Counted from the stretch's first letter, positions 44,303 through 53,625 are shown. The stretch: 64,000 bases of DNA from Phytoactinopolyspora mesophila (GCF_010122465.1 NZ_WLZY01000002.1:614361-678360), one strand, 5' to 3'. Translations and numbers: made by a program. Notes: generated by a model not told the origin, from the sequence alone.

Positions 44303-47118
44303 TGCGCCTCGGGCCGCAGCCAGGAGAAGTGATCGACCGGGACCGGCCGCTGACCTTCACTTGGAACGGGCGGGAGCACTCCGCCTTCGAGGGCGACACG
44401 ATCGCCTCGGCGTTGGCTGCGTCCGGCGTTCGGGTGTTCTCCCGCAGTCTCAAATACCATCGGCCGCGGGGCTTGATGACGGCGGACGCGCACGATCCTG
44501 GCTGCATCGTCACCGTTGACGGCGAGCCCAACGTCCCGGGCGGCCAGCGACGCATCACGCCTGGCGCGGCGGTCACCGCGCAGGGCGTCTGGCCATCGCT
44601 GCGCTTCGACGTGAAGGCGGTGAACCGGCTCGTCGGACCAGCTCTGTCGGCAGGTTTCTACTACAAGACGTTCATGCGGCCGCGCCGGCTCTGGCCGCTG
44701 TACGAGCGGGTGCTCCGCAGGTTCTCCCCGGGCGGCCGGGTGCCGCCGGTGCCGCCTGCCGGCAGATACGAGCACCTGCACGTTCACCCGGACATCGTGG
44801 TGGCCGGAGGCGGCCCCGCCGGCATGGCGGCAGCGCTCGGTGCGGTATCTGCCGGTGCCCGGGTGCTGCTCGTCGACGACCAGCCTCAGCTCGGTGGTCA
44901 CCTCCGGTGGGGTGCGTCCGCTGAGCTCGCGGCGCTGCAGCAGTTACGGTCCGACGTACAGGCTGCCGAGGGTGTCGAGGTACTGACCGACTCGGTGGTC
45001 ACCGGGCGGTACGAGGACGGCCTGGTCGCCGTTGTGCAGCGCGATTCACCCGAGGGCACCGAACGGCTGATCAAGGCGCGCCCGGCCCAGCTCATCGTCG
45101 CTCCTGGGCTGATCGAGCGCCCATACGTCATCCGGGGTAACGACCTGCCCGGCGTTGTGCTGTCCACGGCGGTGCGCCGGCTGATCAACTTGTACGCGGT
45201 CAAGCCGGGGAAGCGCGCCGTCGTCTTCACCGCGAATGACGACGGCATCGCCGCGGCAACCGACCTGGAACGGGTCGGCGTCGACGTCCGGAGGGTCGTC
45301 GACGCACGTGAAGGCGGCGATGTCGTCCGGGTCCGTGGCCGCAACCGCGTCCGTGCCGCCGAGTGTGGCGACGGTCAGGTGGCCAACTGCGACCTGGTGG
45401 TCATGGCCACCGGATGGACGGCGCCCGTCGGGCTGATCGCCATGGCCGGGGGACGAGCCTCGTATCACCCCAGCGCCGCCCGGTACGTGCCAGCGGCCGA
45501 GCCGGACGGTGTGCTGGCCACGGGCGGTGTGGTCGGCGATGGATGTCTGGATGACCTCATCGCACACGGGGAAGCTGTTGGTCAGGAGGCTGCTCGGCGG
45601 GCGTTGGGGGCGGCCCAGTCCGTCGCTGTTCCGGCTCTTGAACCGGCGCCGCATCCGGCGCTGTACTCCGGGCGAACGGATGGGATCGTCGATTTCGCCG
45701 AGGACGTGTCCGCGAAGGATCTGCGTGCTGCGGTGGAAGAAGGCTACGACTCGATGGAGCTGGTCAAGCGTTATACGACGGTCACCATGGGGCCCACCCA
45801 GGGCAAGCTCGAAGGTGTCAACGCGGCGGCGATCGTCGCGGCCGTCTCCGGTTGCCGCATCGACGAGGTCGGCACTACCACTGCCCGGCCACCCATCACA
45901 CCGGTCAGCATTGGAGTCCTGGCGGGCCGTCACTACCAGCCGGTGCGCCGGTCGCCGATGCACAACTGGCATGTCGCGCACGGCGCGACGCCGCTCGTGG
46001 CCGGTGAGTGGATCCGGCCCGAGCATTACGGCGATCCGGCCGGCGAGGTACGGGCGGTTCGTCGCGGCGTCGGCATCGTCGACGTCACGCCGCTGGGCAA
46101 GTTCGAGTTGCGCGGGCCAGATGTCCCCAAACTCCTGGAGTTGCTGTACGTCAACCGGTGGCAGGCGCTGGCCGTCGGGCGCGTCCGGTACGGCGTCATG
46201 TGCACCGACGACGGCGTGGTCTTCGACGACGGCGTCACTGCGCGCCTGGGCGATGATCGCTACCTGCTGACCGCGACGTCGTCCGGCGCCACTGCCGTGG
46301 GCGAGTGGATCGAGCGCTGGCTGCAGACCGAGCGGCCGGACTGGAAGGTCCACGCGATAGCGATGACCGACGCGTACGCCAGTATCAACGTCGCCGGTCC
46401 ACGGTCGCGAGAGCTGCTTGGGCGGTTGACTACGGGCGTCGACCTGGCCCCGGAGGCTTTCCCGTACATGCGAGTCCGGCTGGGGGAGGTGGCCGGGGTG
46501 GCCGGGTGTGTCGTGTGGCGGATTGGGTTCACCGGCGAGCTCAGCTATGAGCTGCATGTGCCTGCTGGGCACGGCCTTCGGGTCTGGGAAGCGCTGCTCG
46601 CGGCAGGCGACAACCTCGGGGTGCGCCCGTTCGGCATCGAAGCGCAGCGGATTCTCCGGCTGGAAAAGGGGCATCTGATCGTCGGGCAAGACACCGACGG
46701 GTTGACCCAGGCATACAGCGCCGGGCTCGGGTGGGCGATCAAGATGGACAAGGACGACTTCGTCGGTAAACCGGAGCTGGCCTGGCAACGAGTCCGAGAC
46801 GGTCACCTCATGCTGGTCGGCCTGCAGCCAGTGGATCCCAGCATCGTGCCACCGGAGTCGAGCCAGATCGTCGAGGGCGGCGCTGCGGGCCCGCGTGGAC
46901 GTGCCGCGGCTGGGCGGGGCCGCATCGTGGGCCGGGTCACCTCCAGCCGGTACTCGCCGACCTTGGATCGGTCGATCTGCCTGGGATTCGTGGCGCCGGA
47001 CCGGGCCGAACCGGGCACCTTGGTGACTGTGCTCCTGCCCACCGGGCGCCGGGTCTCCGCCCGGGTGATGCCGCAGCTGGCACATGTCGATCCGGAGGGG
47101 GAGCGCTTGCGTGTCTGA
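44302..47118 (+). CDS. soxA: Sarcosine oxidase alpha subunit
   Basis: 938 residues, normal for SoxA. Domains: an N-terminal 2Fe-2S-ferredoxin-like fold without the full cluster ligands (LTFTWNGREHSAFEGDTIAS), an NAD-binding disulfide-oxidoreductase fold with VVAGGGPAGMAAALGAV at about 166-182, and from about residue 553 a GcvT-type tetrahydrofolate domain (SPMHNWHVAHGATPLVAGEW; the IEAQRILRLEKGHLIVGQDT motif). It receives the iminium from SoxB and makes methylene-tetrahydrofolate in the internal cavity. It overlaps soxD and soxG. Confidence 0.96.
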   Translation: MRLGPQPGEVIDRDRPLTFTWNGREHSAFEGDTIASALAASGVRVFSRSLKYHRPRGLMTADAHDPGCIVTVDGEPNVPGGQRRITPGAAVTAQGVWPSLRFDVKAVNRLVGPALSAGFYYKTFMRPRRLWPLYERVLRRFSPGGRVPPVPPAGRYEHLHVHPDIVVAGGGPAGMAAALGAVSAGARVLLVDDQPQLGGHLRWGASAELAALQQLRSDVQAAEGVEVLTDSVVTGRYEDGLVAVVQRDSPEGTERLIKARPAQLIVAPGLIERPYVIRGNDLPGVVLSTAVRRLINLYAVKPGKRAVVFTANDDGIAAATDLERVGVDVRRVVDAREGGDVVRVRGRNRVRAAECGDGQVANCDLVVMATGWTAPVGLIAMAGGRASYHPSAARYVPAAEPDGVLATGGVVGDGCLDDLIAHGEAVGQEAARRALGAAQSVAVPALEPAPHPALYSGRTDGIVDFAEDVSAKDLRAAVEEGYDSMELVKRYTTVTMGPTQGKLEGVNAAAIVAAVSGCRIDEVGTTTARPPITPVSIGVLAGRHYQPVRRSPMHNWHVAHGATPLVAGEWIRPEHYGDPAGEVRAVRRGVGIVDVTPLGKFELRGPDVPKLLELLYVNRWQALAVGRVRYGVMCTDDGVVFDDGVTARLGDDRYLLTATSSGATAVGEWIERWLQTERPDWKVHAIAMTDAYASINVAGPRSRELLGRLTTGVDLAPEAFPYMRVRLGEVAGVAGCVVWRIGFTGELSYELHVPAGHGLRVWEALLAAGDNLGVRPFGIEAQRILRLEKGHLIVGQDTDGLTQAYSAGLGWAIKMDKDDFVGKPELAWQRVRDGHLMLVGLQPVDPSIVPPESSQIVEGGAAGPRGRAAAGRGRIVGRVTSSRYSPTLDRSICLGFVAPDRAEPGTLVTVLLPTGRRVSARVMPQLAHVDPEGERLRV

Positions 47119-47623
47119 AATGATGATGACCGACTGCACCAGCCTGGCGAAGCTCCTCATCCGGGCCGAGCCGGGCGGGGCACACGACGTCGCGTTGGGA
47201 GTACCGCTCGGGCGTGCGGTCCGTGTTCAGGACGGTGTGCTGGCCGTGCGGACGGTCCCGGATGCCTGGATGTTGCTGACGTCGCCCGATTCGCTGGGGC
47301 TGGTGCAGCGGCGAATGCAGACACTCGCTGATGGGACGTTCGCGAGCGTCGTCGACGTCAGCCATGGCTACACGCTGGCGCGGCTCACCGGAACCGGCGC
47401 GGCATCGGTACTGGCTCGTGTGTGCTCGATGAACCTCACCCACCGGGCGATGCCCGACGGCACGGCCTTTCGCACGCTGGTCGCCGGGGTCGTCGCCACC
47501 GTCATCCGCGACGACGAGAACGCCGCGGCGTCGTACCTGGTGCAGTGTGACCGCTCCTACGGCCGGTACATGATGGACGTCCTGACCGATGCCGCCGCCG
47601 GAGCCGCCGTCACCCGCCATTGA
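47111..47623 (+). CDS. soxG: Sarcosine oxidase gamma subunit
   Basis: 170 residues from a GTG at 47111 that overlaps the soxA stop by 8 bases. SoxG is the small structural subunit, similar to the N-terminal half of a GcvT domain: TFASVVDVSHGYTLARLTGT, ASVLARVCSMNLTHRAMPDG and the end DRSYGRYMMDVLTDAAA. It completes the soxBDAG set. After it, a long hairpin separates the sox operon from the amidase gene. Confidence 0.92.
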   Translation: MSEMMMTDCTSLAKLLIRAEPGGAHDVALGVPLGRAVRVQDGVLAVRTVPDAWMLLTSPDSLGLVQRRMQTLADGTFASVVDVSHGYTLARLTGTGAASVLARVCSMNLTHRAMPDGTAFRTLVAGVVATVIRDDENAAASYLVQCDRSYGRYMMDVLTDAAAGAAVTRH

Positions 47624-47641
47624 GGCCAGCGGCCTTGGACC

Positions 47642-47711
47642 GACTTCAATACCGCCAGGCGGCGCATAAGGCCAGGCAACGCCGATAAGCCCACCTGGCG
47701 GTATTGAAGTC
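47642..47711. repeat. 18-bp-arm palindrome after sox operon
   Basis: GACTTCAATACCGCCAGG (47642-47659) pairs perfectly with CCTGGCGGTATTGAAGTC (47694-47711); the 34-base loop holds further short G/C pairs. It could be the sox terminator but resembles the other dispersed palindromes in form (long exact arms, no U-run). Confidence 0.8.
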
Positions 47712-47797
47712 CTACTTATCGCCGAGCGTGGACGGCGCTGATCACCGGGGTCATACTGGCGGTGGGCCCGTTCACGCTGGTGGTCAGGAGGTGTCAC

Positions 47798-48643
47798 ATG
47801 CGTGTCACCCTCGCTCAGGTCGACTCCGTGCTCGGCGATATTGACGCGAACATCGAGCACGCAGCCGGGATCATCTCCAAAGCCAGCCGTGAGGGCAGCG
47901 ACCTGGTCGTCTTCCCAGAGTTGCATCTGTCCGGCTATTCCGTCGGCGAGATCGAATCCGATCTCGCACTCAAACCAACAGACGAGCGGCTCGAACGGCT
48001 GGCAAAGCTGGCCGGATCCGGCGGAGTGGTGCTGGCGTTCCCAGAGGCGGGGCCGGGCGGGATGCACACATACAACAGCTCGGCCTACTACCAGGCTGGG
48101 CAGCTCGTGCACGTCCACCGCAAGCTCTACCTGCCGAACTACCTGGGCTTCGAGGAGCGCAAGCACTTCACCCCCGGGCAGTCCATGCGAGCCTTCGACG
48201 CCGGCGCCGCCCGGTTGGCGATGATGGTCTGCAACGACGCATGGCAGCCACAGCTGGCGTTCTTGGCCACCCAAGACGGCGCCCAAGTGCTCTTGATGCC
48301 GGTCACCAGCGCACAGAGCGCCTTCCCCGAGCGCTACGACTCTCAGGGATACTGGCGCGGCATCACCCGCTTCTACGGCCGGATGTGCCAGCTGTTCGTC
48401 GTGTTCGTCAACCGGGTCGGCGCGGAGGGCACCATGCGGTTCTGGGGCGGCTCGCACGTCGTCGACCCGTGGGGAAACGTCGTCGAGGAAGTACCTGAGA
48501 GCCAGGAACACACACTGACGGTTGATATTGACCTCACCGACGTACGCCGCCGGCGCCGCGACATCCCCCTCGTCAAAGAGGCTCGGTTGGGTCTCCTACA
48601 GCGGGAGGTCCGTCGCCTCCTCGACGAGGGCGGAGATCTGTGA
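47798..48643 (+). CDS. Nitrilase-superfamily carbon-nitrogen hydrolase
   Basis: 281 residues; I chose the ATG at 47798, behind AGGAGGTG, over an upstream in-frame start. The Glu-Lys-Cys triad is complete: Glu41 (FPELHLSGY), Lys109 (HRKLYLPNY) and Cys145 (MMVCNDAWQP). The length and HRKLYLP pattern fit amidase or N-carbamoyl/beta-ureidopropionase-like branches rather than true nitrilases. It follows the sox operon, reads the same way and precedes the converging betaine transporter, so an amide derivative of a methylated amino acid is a possible substrate; not proven. Confidence 0.9.
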   Translation: MRVTLAQVDSVLGDIDANIEHAAGIISKASREGSDLVVFPELHLSGYSVGEIESDLALKPTDERLERLAKLAGSGGVVLAFPEAGPGGMHTYNSSAYYQAGQLVHVHRKLYLPNYLGFEERKHFTPGQSMRAFDAGAARLAMMVCNDAWQPQLAFLATQDGAQVLLMPVTSAQSAFPERYDSQGYWRGITRFYGRMCQLFVVFVNRVGAEGTMRFWGGSHVVDPWGNVVEEVPESQEHTLTVDIDLTDVRRRRRDIPLVKEARLGLLQREVRRLLDEGGDL

Positions 48644-48700
48644 GTAGGCGGTATCGGGTGTGTGCCCCGGCGCAGGACGGCGTGCGGGTGATCACCGACG

Positions 48701-49660
48701 TCAGTCGATGAAGCCGTGATCACGGAGGAATTCCTCGGCGATTTCGTCCTCGAAGCCTGGATCATCGGCCGACCGTGCGTTCATCTCCCTGAGTAGCTCG
48801 TCGGTGAGCGCGGCCGTGATCGGGTTGAACAGCTCTTCGAGTGCCTCGCCCGCCTCGTCGTAGACGTCTTCCCGGACGGTCACCGCGAGGTTGTATGGAG
48901 GGAACGCGCCCTGGTCGTCTTCCAGGACCTCTAGTTCGTTCGTGATGATCTGTCCGTCGGTGGCGAAGACTTCGCCGAAGTTGCACGGATCGCTCTGCGG
49001 CAGCCGGGTGTGGATGATGCCCAGCTCCATCTCCTCGACCTGACCACTCGGCATCTCGAAGTCGTACGTCTCCTCCATGCCGGGAAGGCCGTCATCGCGG
49101 ACGAGGAACTCCGCGGCAGCGCACAAGCTAGCCTCTTCGGGGTTGTCCCGGACCAGGTCGGCGTAGTCGCTGAGGGTGCTGACGCCGAGCCCGGACGCCA
49201 CCCCCGGCGCACTGGCGATGGCGTATGTGTTGTTGACCGGAGCGGGGTCGAACCAGATGATGCCGTTTTCGGCGTCCTCCTCCCGGACGGCCTCGTAGAG
49301 CTCCTGCGTGTCGGTGGGAGCCTCGGCGATTTCGTGGCCCAGGATGGCACTCCATCCGGTGCCGGTGTACTCCCAGTACAGATCGATCTCGCCGGTTTCG
49401 AGGGCGGAGCGCACGGCCGGGGTACCCTCGATCCCGGTCTCGTCACGGACGTCGGCGCCGGCTGCTTCCAGCGCGACGATGGCGATCTGGCCCAGGATGC
49501 GCTGCTCGGTGAACTCCTTGGACCCCACCGTGATGGTCAAGTCTCCGAGTTCTTCCTCTATGTCGTCTCCGACGGCGACGTCCGCGTCGTCGCCATTGCA
49601 GGCGGCCAGCGCAAGCGCCACGACCGCGGCGGATGCTGCGATTCTCTTCCAGTAATACAT
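48701..49660 (-). CDS. Glycine betaine/choline-binding lipoprotein (OpuAC/OsmF type)
   Basis: 319 residues from the ATG at 49660, five codons inside the longer frame and preceded by GGAGGGG. A lipoprotein signal ends ALAAC. The mature protein begins LTITVGSKEFTEQRILGQIA, the hallmark of the OpuAC/QAT substrate-binding family, and GEIDLYWEYTGTGWSAILG also fits. Ligand is probably betaine, choline or another quaternary amine. It is the last of four genes in the leftward opu operon. Confidence 0.93.
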   Translation of the reverse strand: MYYWKRIAASAAVVALALAACNGDDADVAVGDDIEEELGDLTITVGSKEFTEQRILGQIAIVALEAAGADVRDETGIEGTPAVRSALETGEIDLYWEYTGTGWSAILGHEIAEAPTDTQELYEAVREEDAENGIIWFDPAPVNNTYAIASAPGVASGLGVSTLSDYADLVRDNPEEASLCAAAEFLVRDDGLPGMEETYDFEMPSGQVEEMELGIIHTRLPQSDPCNFGEVFATDGQIITNELEVLEDDQGAFPPYNLAVTVREDVYDEAGEALEELFNPITAALTDELLREMNARSADDPGFEDEIAEEFLRDHGFID

Positions 49661-49681
49661 AGGAAACCCCTCCAAAAGTTT

Positions 49682-50422
49682 TCACAGGCCACGTGGGCGG
49701 AGCACATCTTCGGCCAGACCGGCGAGGTAATCGATGAGTAGCGCCAGCACTGCGATGAGTACGGCGCCGACGATCACCAGGAGCTGGCGACCCTGCGAGA
49801 TACCGACCACCAGGATCCCGCCGAGCCCGCCTCCGGCGATGAACGTGGCCAAGGCCGCAGTGCCGACGTTGATCACCAGAGCGGTGCGGATACCCGCCAG
49901 CATGACCGGCACTGCAAGCGGCATCTCGATCTTGGTCAACACGGCACGTTTCGTCATTCCCATGCCGCGAGCGGATTCGATCACCGCGGCGTCCACCTGT
50001 TGAAGCCCGACCATCGTGTTGCGCAGCACCGGTAGGGCCGCGTAGGCCACCAGTGCCGCCACCATCGGCCAGAAGCCGAGATCCCACACCAACGCGAAGA
50101 TCGTCACCAGGCCGATGGAGGGGATCGCGACCCCGATGTTGAATACCGCGACGGCCGGCGGTGTGATGCCGCGTGCCCACGGCCGGGTCAGCATGATCCC
50201 GACGGGGATCGAAATCATCAGCACGATCAGCGTGGAGGTGAATGTCAGCGCGATGTGTTCACGGGTGGCGGTGATGATGAAGTCCATGTTTGCCCTGCGT
50301 CGCTCGATCGAGTCGAGCGTCTGGGCGTTGACCCACGCCCACAGAGCCAGCAGGACGGCTGCGAGAAACGCGGGCATCGTCAGGTAGCCAGCCAGTGACC
50401 TGCGGCGCCGGCCAGGTCTCAC
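49682..50422 (-). CDS. Quaternary amine ABC transporter permease (OpuCB/OpuCD type)
   Basis: 246 residues from a GTG with GAGAGG close upstream. About six spans; family motifs FNIGVAIPSIGLVTIFALVW and the EAA-like ESARGMGMTKRAVLTKIEMP are clear. It lies 45 bases after the ATPase gene. Two different permeases in the operon imply an asymmetric channel, as in OpuC of Bacillus or YehWXYZ of enterics. Confidence 0.92.
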   Translation of the reverse strand: MRPGRRRRSLAGYLTMPAFLAAVLLALWAWVNAQTLDSIERRRANMDFIITATREHIALTFTSTLIVLMISIPVGIMLTRPWARGITPPAVAVFNIGVAIPSIGLVTIFALVWDLGFWPMVAALVAYAALPVLRNTMVGLQQVDAAVIESARGMGMTKRAVLTKIEMPLAVPVMLAGIRTALVINVGTAALATFIAGGGLGGILVVGISQGRQLLVIVGAVLIAVLALLIDYLAGLAEDVLRPRGL

Positions 50423-50467
50423 GACCTCTCGTGCGGAGGACTCATCAGCGACGATAGTGATGACAAC

Positions 50468-51643
50468 TCACCCCCCACTGGCCTGTTCTGGCTCGAGCTG
50501 GTCACGCAGGCGTTTCCGCTCTGCGGCGCGCATTCCGCGTACGGCTTCGTTGATCGACTCGATGTCGACGACGCCGAGGTAGGCCCCGTCGCCGTCGACG
50601 ACGATCGCGGACGCGTACCGGGCGGTCAGCATTTCGTTCAACGTGTCGCCGAGAGTGGCCGAGGGCCGGACGACGGCGTCGGCGGGGAGCCCGATCTCTG
50701 ACAACGGTTGGTCGCCGCCTCGGAGCAAATGGTCCAAGCCAACCCATCGGCGAGGACGCTGCTGGGTGTCCAGGACAAGGGCGGCCCCCTTGTCGCTCTG
50801 CTGGATGAGCCTGCGGGCCTCCTCACGGCTGGCAGATTCGTCGACGGTCGGCCAGTGGGTCAGCTCGATGTCCTCGACGCGGGAGAGGTCGCAACGTTTC
50901 AAGGCGGCACCGCGCCCGATGAAGTCGGCCACGAAATCGTTGGCCGGGCTGACCAGGATCGACTCTGGGGTGTCGTACTGCTGGATCCGCGACTGATCAC
51001 CCAGGATCGCGATCCGGTTGCCCATCTTGATGGCTTCGTCGATGTCGTGGGTGACGAAGACGATGGTCTTCTTGATCTCGCTCTGGATACGCAGGAACTC
51101 GTTCTGCAGCCGGTCCCGGTTGATCGGGTCGATGGCGCCGAAGGGTTCGTCCATCAGCATGACGTCGGGGTCGCCTCCCATGGCCCGGGCCACACCGACC
51201 CGCTGGCGTTGCCCGCCGGAAAGCTCCTTGGGGTAGCGGTGCGCGAACGTTCTCGGCTCGAGGCTAACCAGGCTCAGCAGCTCATCGACCCGCTCGGCGA
51301 TGCGTTTCTTCGACCAGCCGAGCATCTTCGGCACCGTGGCGATGTTCTCGGCGATCGTCATATGTGGGTACAGGCCGATTTGCTGGATCACGTAGCCGAT
51401 CCGCCGGCGGAGCTGGTCCGGGTTCACCTTGGTGACGTCTTCGTCGTCGAGGATGATGCGCCCCGACGACGGTTCGATCAGCCGGTTGATCAGCTTCATC
51501 GTCGTGGTTTTGCCACAGCCCGACGGCCCGACGAAGATGACGATCTCCCCTTCGGGGATGTCCATCGACAGTGCGTCGACGGCCGGATCGGCTTGGCCGG
51601 TGAACCGTTTGGTGAGCTCGTTGAGCTGGATCTTTATGGTCAT
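50468..51643 (-). CDS. Quaternary amine ABC transporter ATPase with CBS domains
   Basis: 391 residues. Walker A GPSGCGKT at 39-46, signature LSGGQRQRVGVARAM from 141, Walker B VMLMDEP with Glu166. The C-terminal part, from about 265, holds two CBS motifs (SASREEARRLIQQSDKGAAL; LGDTLNEMLTARYASAIVVD), which in OpuA-type systems sense ionic strength or cyclic dinucleotides. It energises the two permeases. It overlaps the upstream permease by 4 bases. Confidence 0.95.
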   Translation of the reverse strand: MTIKIQLNELTKRFTGQADPAVDALSMDIPEGEIVIFVGPSGCGKTTTMKLINRLIEPSSGRIILDDEDVTKVNPDQLRRRIGYVIQQIGLYPHMTIAENIATVPKMLGWSKKRIAERVDELLSLVSLEPRTFAHRYPKELSGGQRQRVGVARAMGGDPDVMLMDEPFGAIDPINRDRLQNEFLRIQSEIKKTIVFVTHDIDEAIKMGNRIAILGDQSRIQQYDTPESILVSPANDFVADFIGRGAALKRCDLSRVEDIELTHWPTVDESASREEARRLIQQSDKGAALVLDTQQRPRRWVGLDHLLRGGDQPLSEIGLPADAVVRPSATLGDTLNEMLTARYASAIVVDGDGAYLGVVDIESINEAVRGMRAAERKRLRDQLEPEQASGG

Positions 51644-52284
51644 CTGAGCCCCCGGGACATGGTCAGTCGGGTCACCAGGACGTAGAAGAGGTCGAACAGG
51701 ATGGCCAGCACGATAATGCAGAAGAACGCGCCGAGCGTGATGTTCAAGGCCTGCGGACTGCCGATGTTGGCCAGCGCCCGGAAGATGTCGTTGCCGAGTC
51801 CGGGACCGTTGATGTAAGCGCCGATAGCCGCGATGCCCACGATGATCACCGTCGAGACCCGGATGCCCGTCATGATGACCGGCCAGGCCAAGGGCAGTTC
51901 GATTCGCAACAGCCGCCTCGTTCGGCTCATACCCATGCCTTGGGCGGATTCCACGATCGCCGAGTCCACCTCCCGCAGTCCGACGACGGTGTTGCGCACG
52001 ATCGGGAGCAGTCCGTACATGACGAGCGCTATCACCACGGACGTCCAGCCGAGGCCGAAGATCGGCATGAACAGTCCGAAGAGCGCTAGCGAGGGAATCG
52101 TCAGGAAGATCGCCGTGATCGCGATCACGATCTCGCGGGGCCGGTCGGTGCGGTAGACCGCGAGCCCGAGTGTCACCCCGATCAGTGCCGAGATCCCCAC
52201 GGACAGGAGGGTCACCGCGGCATGATCGACCGTCAGCTCGAAGAGGTGTTCCCAGCGACGGGACAGATACTCGAGAAAGGTCAT
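51640..52284 (-). CDS. Quaternary amine ABC transporter permease (OpuCB/OpuCD type)
   Basis: 214 residues, first gene of the leftward opu operon. Spans include VTLLSVGISALIGVTLGLAV, and family motifs TIPSLALFGLFMPIFGLGWT and ESAQGMGMSRTRRLLRIELP are present. It differs from the other permease in the operon. No binding-protein domain is fused. The promoter must lie in 52285-52600. Confidence 0.92.
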   Translation of the reverse strand: MTFLEYLSRRWEHLFELTVDHAAVTLLSVGISALIGVTLGLAVYRTDRPREIVIAITAIFLTIPSLALFGLFMPIFGLGWTSVVIALVMYGLLPIVRNTVVGLREVDSAIVESAQGMGMSRTRRLLRIELPLAWPVIMTGIRVSTVIIVGIAAIGAYINGPGLGNDIFRALANIGSPQALNITLGAFFCIIVLAILFDLFYVLVTRLTMSRGLR

Positions 52285-52607
52285 CCGATCACATCCTCCC
52301 GCGACACAGTGTGAGGTGAGGTCGGCGGAGGCCGAGGACGTTGTGCACGCTCATGTCTACGCACCCAAACTGTGAGCCAGATCACGCCAGGCTAGCGCTT
52401 GAGTTGAAGCTTCGTGCCCAGTTTTGCCAGTCGGTGACTCAATCGATACGAGACCATCCCCATTCGGGCAACGGTTTTCCGCTCGGCGAGTAGCTGTTTT
52501 GCTCGTTGGGGCGCGCCTGTCGGTGCCCTGCTCCGCGCTATGGCGTCGGCGAGCGAAACTTCTGCTACCACCCGCATGAGTGGCCGCTTCTTGGGCATAC
52601 TGCGAAT
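52285..52607. other. Intergenic region between opu operon and small peptide gene
   Basis: 323 bases. It should contain the leftward opu promoter and, at 52596-52601, the CATACT candidate -10 box for the small membrane peptide. A leftward 68-codon frame (52392-52598) is present but has weak codon bias and no known similarity, so I do not call it a gene. Confidence 0.45.
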
Positions 52608-52763
52608 ATGTTGGGCATCGTACTTCTACTCCTGGCCATCTGGCTTGCGATTTCGATCATCGGTCTGGTGATCGAGGGGCTCGTTTGGCTGTTCATCATC
52701 GGCGCCGTGCTGTTCGTCCTTACCTCGGTGTGGGGCTGGATCAAGCGCAACAGCGGCGGATAG
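52608..52763 (+). CDS. 51-residue hydrophobic membrane peptide, copy 2
   Basis: MLGIVLLLLAIWLAISI onward is identical to the protein at 38990 apart from Ile4. The two genes differ at many synonymous positions, so this is an old, conserved duplication and not an assembly artefact. As in copy 1, CATACT lies 6 bases before the ATG and no ribosome site is seen. The two copies flank the betaine/sarcosine island. Two membrane spans, tail WGWIKRNSGG; function unknown. Confidence 0.8.
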   Translation: MLGIVLLLLAIWLAISIIGLVIEGLVWLFIIGAVLFVLTSVWGWIKRNSGG

Positions 52764-52792
52764 TCACCAGCTCGTCGTTTGGGATGAGGCCG

Positions 52793-53530
52793 TCAGCGCG
52801 GGTTCCTCCCGTCGTCGTGACGTGCCGTCTCTGCAGCTCGACGGCGGTTGACGTCATCGGCGACGAAGAGGACGAAGTCGGCATCGTGGCGGGTGTTGGC
52901 GCCGGATTCTCCTGGCCAGGTGATGGAGGACATTTCGCCTGACGACGCCACCCACTCCCGGAGCCTGGCCCGGGAGTCGGCGAACTCGCGGTGCCAATTG
53001 AGGGGATCCCGGGCACATCCGGAGTAGGCGTCGAGCCAGTACAGGTGCAGCGCTGAGAGCTCCCAGACGAGTGCGGGGTGCCGATGCCAGTACGGCGGGA
53101 CCACGAAGTCGGTCAGGTTATAGGTGCTGCGCAGCCAGTCGACCCATTTGTTCAGGACAAGCCACTCGCGTTCGGCCTCCGACGCGGACAACCGGTCCCA
53201 GTTGATCGGACGTGCAGGGCCGGGATCGGGGCCGTCGTCGAGATCGCGGCTTCGATCGGCAACGCTCAACATGCGACCGATGATTCTCAATATGCCCCGG
53301 ATGCCGAAGGATGGGACAGACCGGTGCCCGTCCGATCCGGACACAGCCATACCCACCGTCAACGCGCCCACGAACAGGATCAGCCCTACCGTCATGACGA
53401 CACCGAGGACGTTGCGCGCCGTTGCGCCGTTGCCGACGGCGTAGTGGTCTGGACCGACGGTGCGCGGCAGCCCGGACAGCGCGTCAAACATGGTGGCCAG
53501 GTCGACGAGTGTTGCGGCGGGGTGGTACAT
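52793..53530 (-). CDS. DUF4913-like protein with one membrane span
   Basis: 245 residues, with GGAAGG before the ATG. A hydrophobic stretch at about 42-65 (VLGVVMTVGLILFVGALTVG) likely anchors it. The C-terminal half has the Trp-rich pattern of DUF4913 (EREWLVLNKWVDWLRSTYNL; YWHRHPALVWELSALHLYWL), a domain common on actinobacterial plasmids and integrative elements. It is the last gene of a leftward three-gene set with a ParB-like gene. No function is known. Confidence 0.7.
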   Translation of the reverse strand: MYHPAATLVDLATMFDALSGLPRTVGPDHYAVGNGATARNVLGVVMTVGLILFVGALTVGMAVSGSDGHRSVPSFGIRGILRIIGRMLSVADRSRDLDDGPDPGPARPINWDRLSASEAEREWLVLNKWVDWLRSTYNLTDFVVPPYWHRHPALVWELSALHLYWLDAYSGCARDPLNWHREFADSRARLREWVASSGEMSSITWPGESGANTRHDADFVLFVADDVNRRRAAETARHDDGRNPR

Positions 53531-53625
53531 GATGGTGCCTTCCTTTCCCGGCGTGCCCGGCCCGCGGTCTGCTCAACGGGCCGCTACTTTCTAGGTGCGC
53601 ACGTCGTGACCGGAAGGCGGTCATG

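Noticed and set aside
52392..52598. Leftward 68-codon frame (MPKKRPLMRV start)
   Set aside because: Third-position GC is only moderate, no known similarity, and it overlaps the promoter of the small peptide gene.
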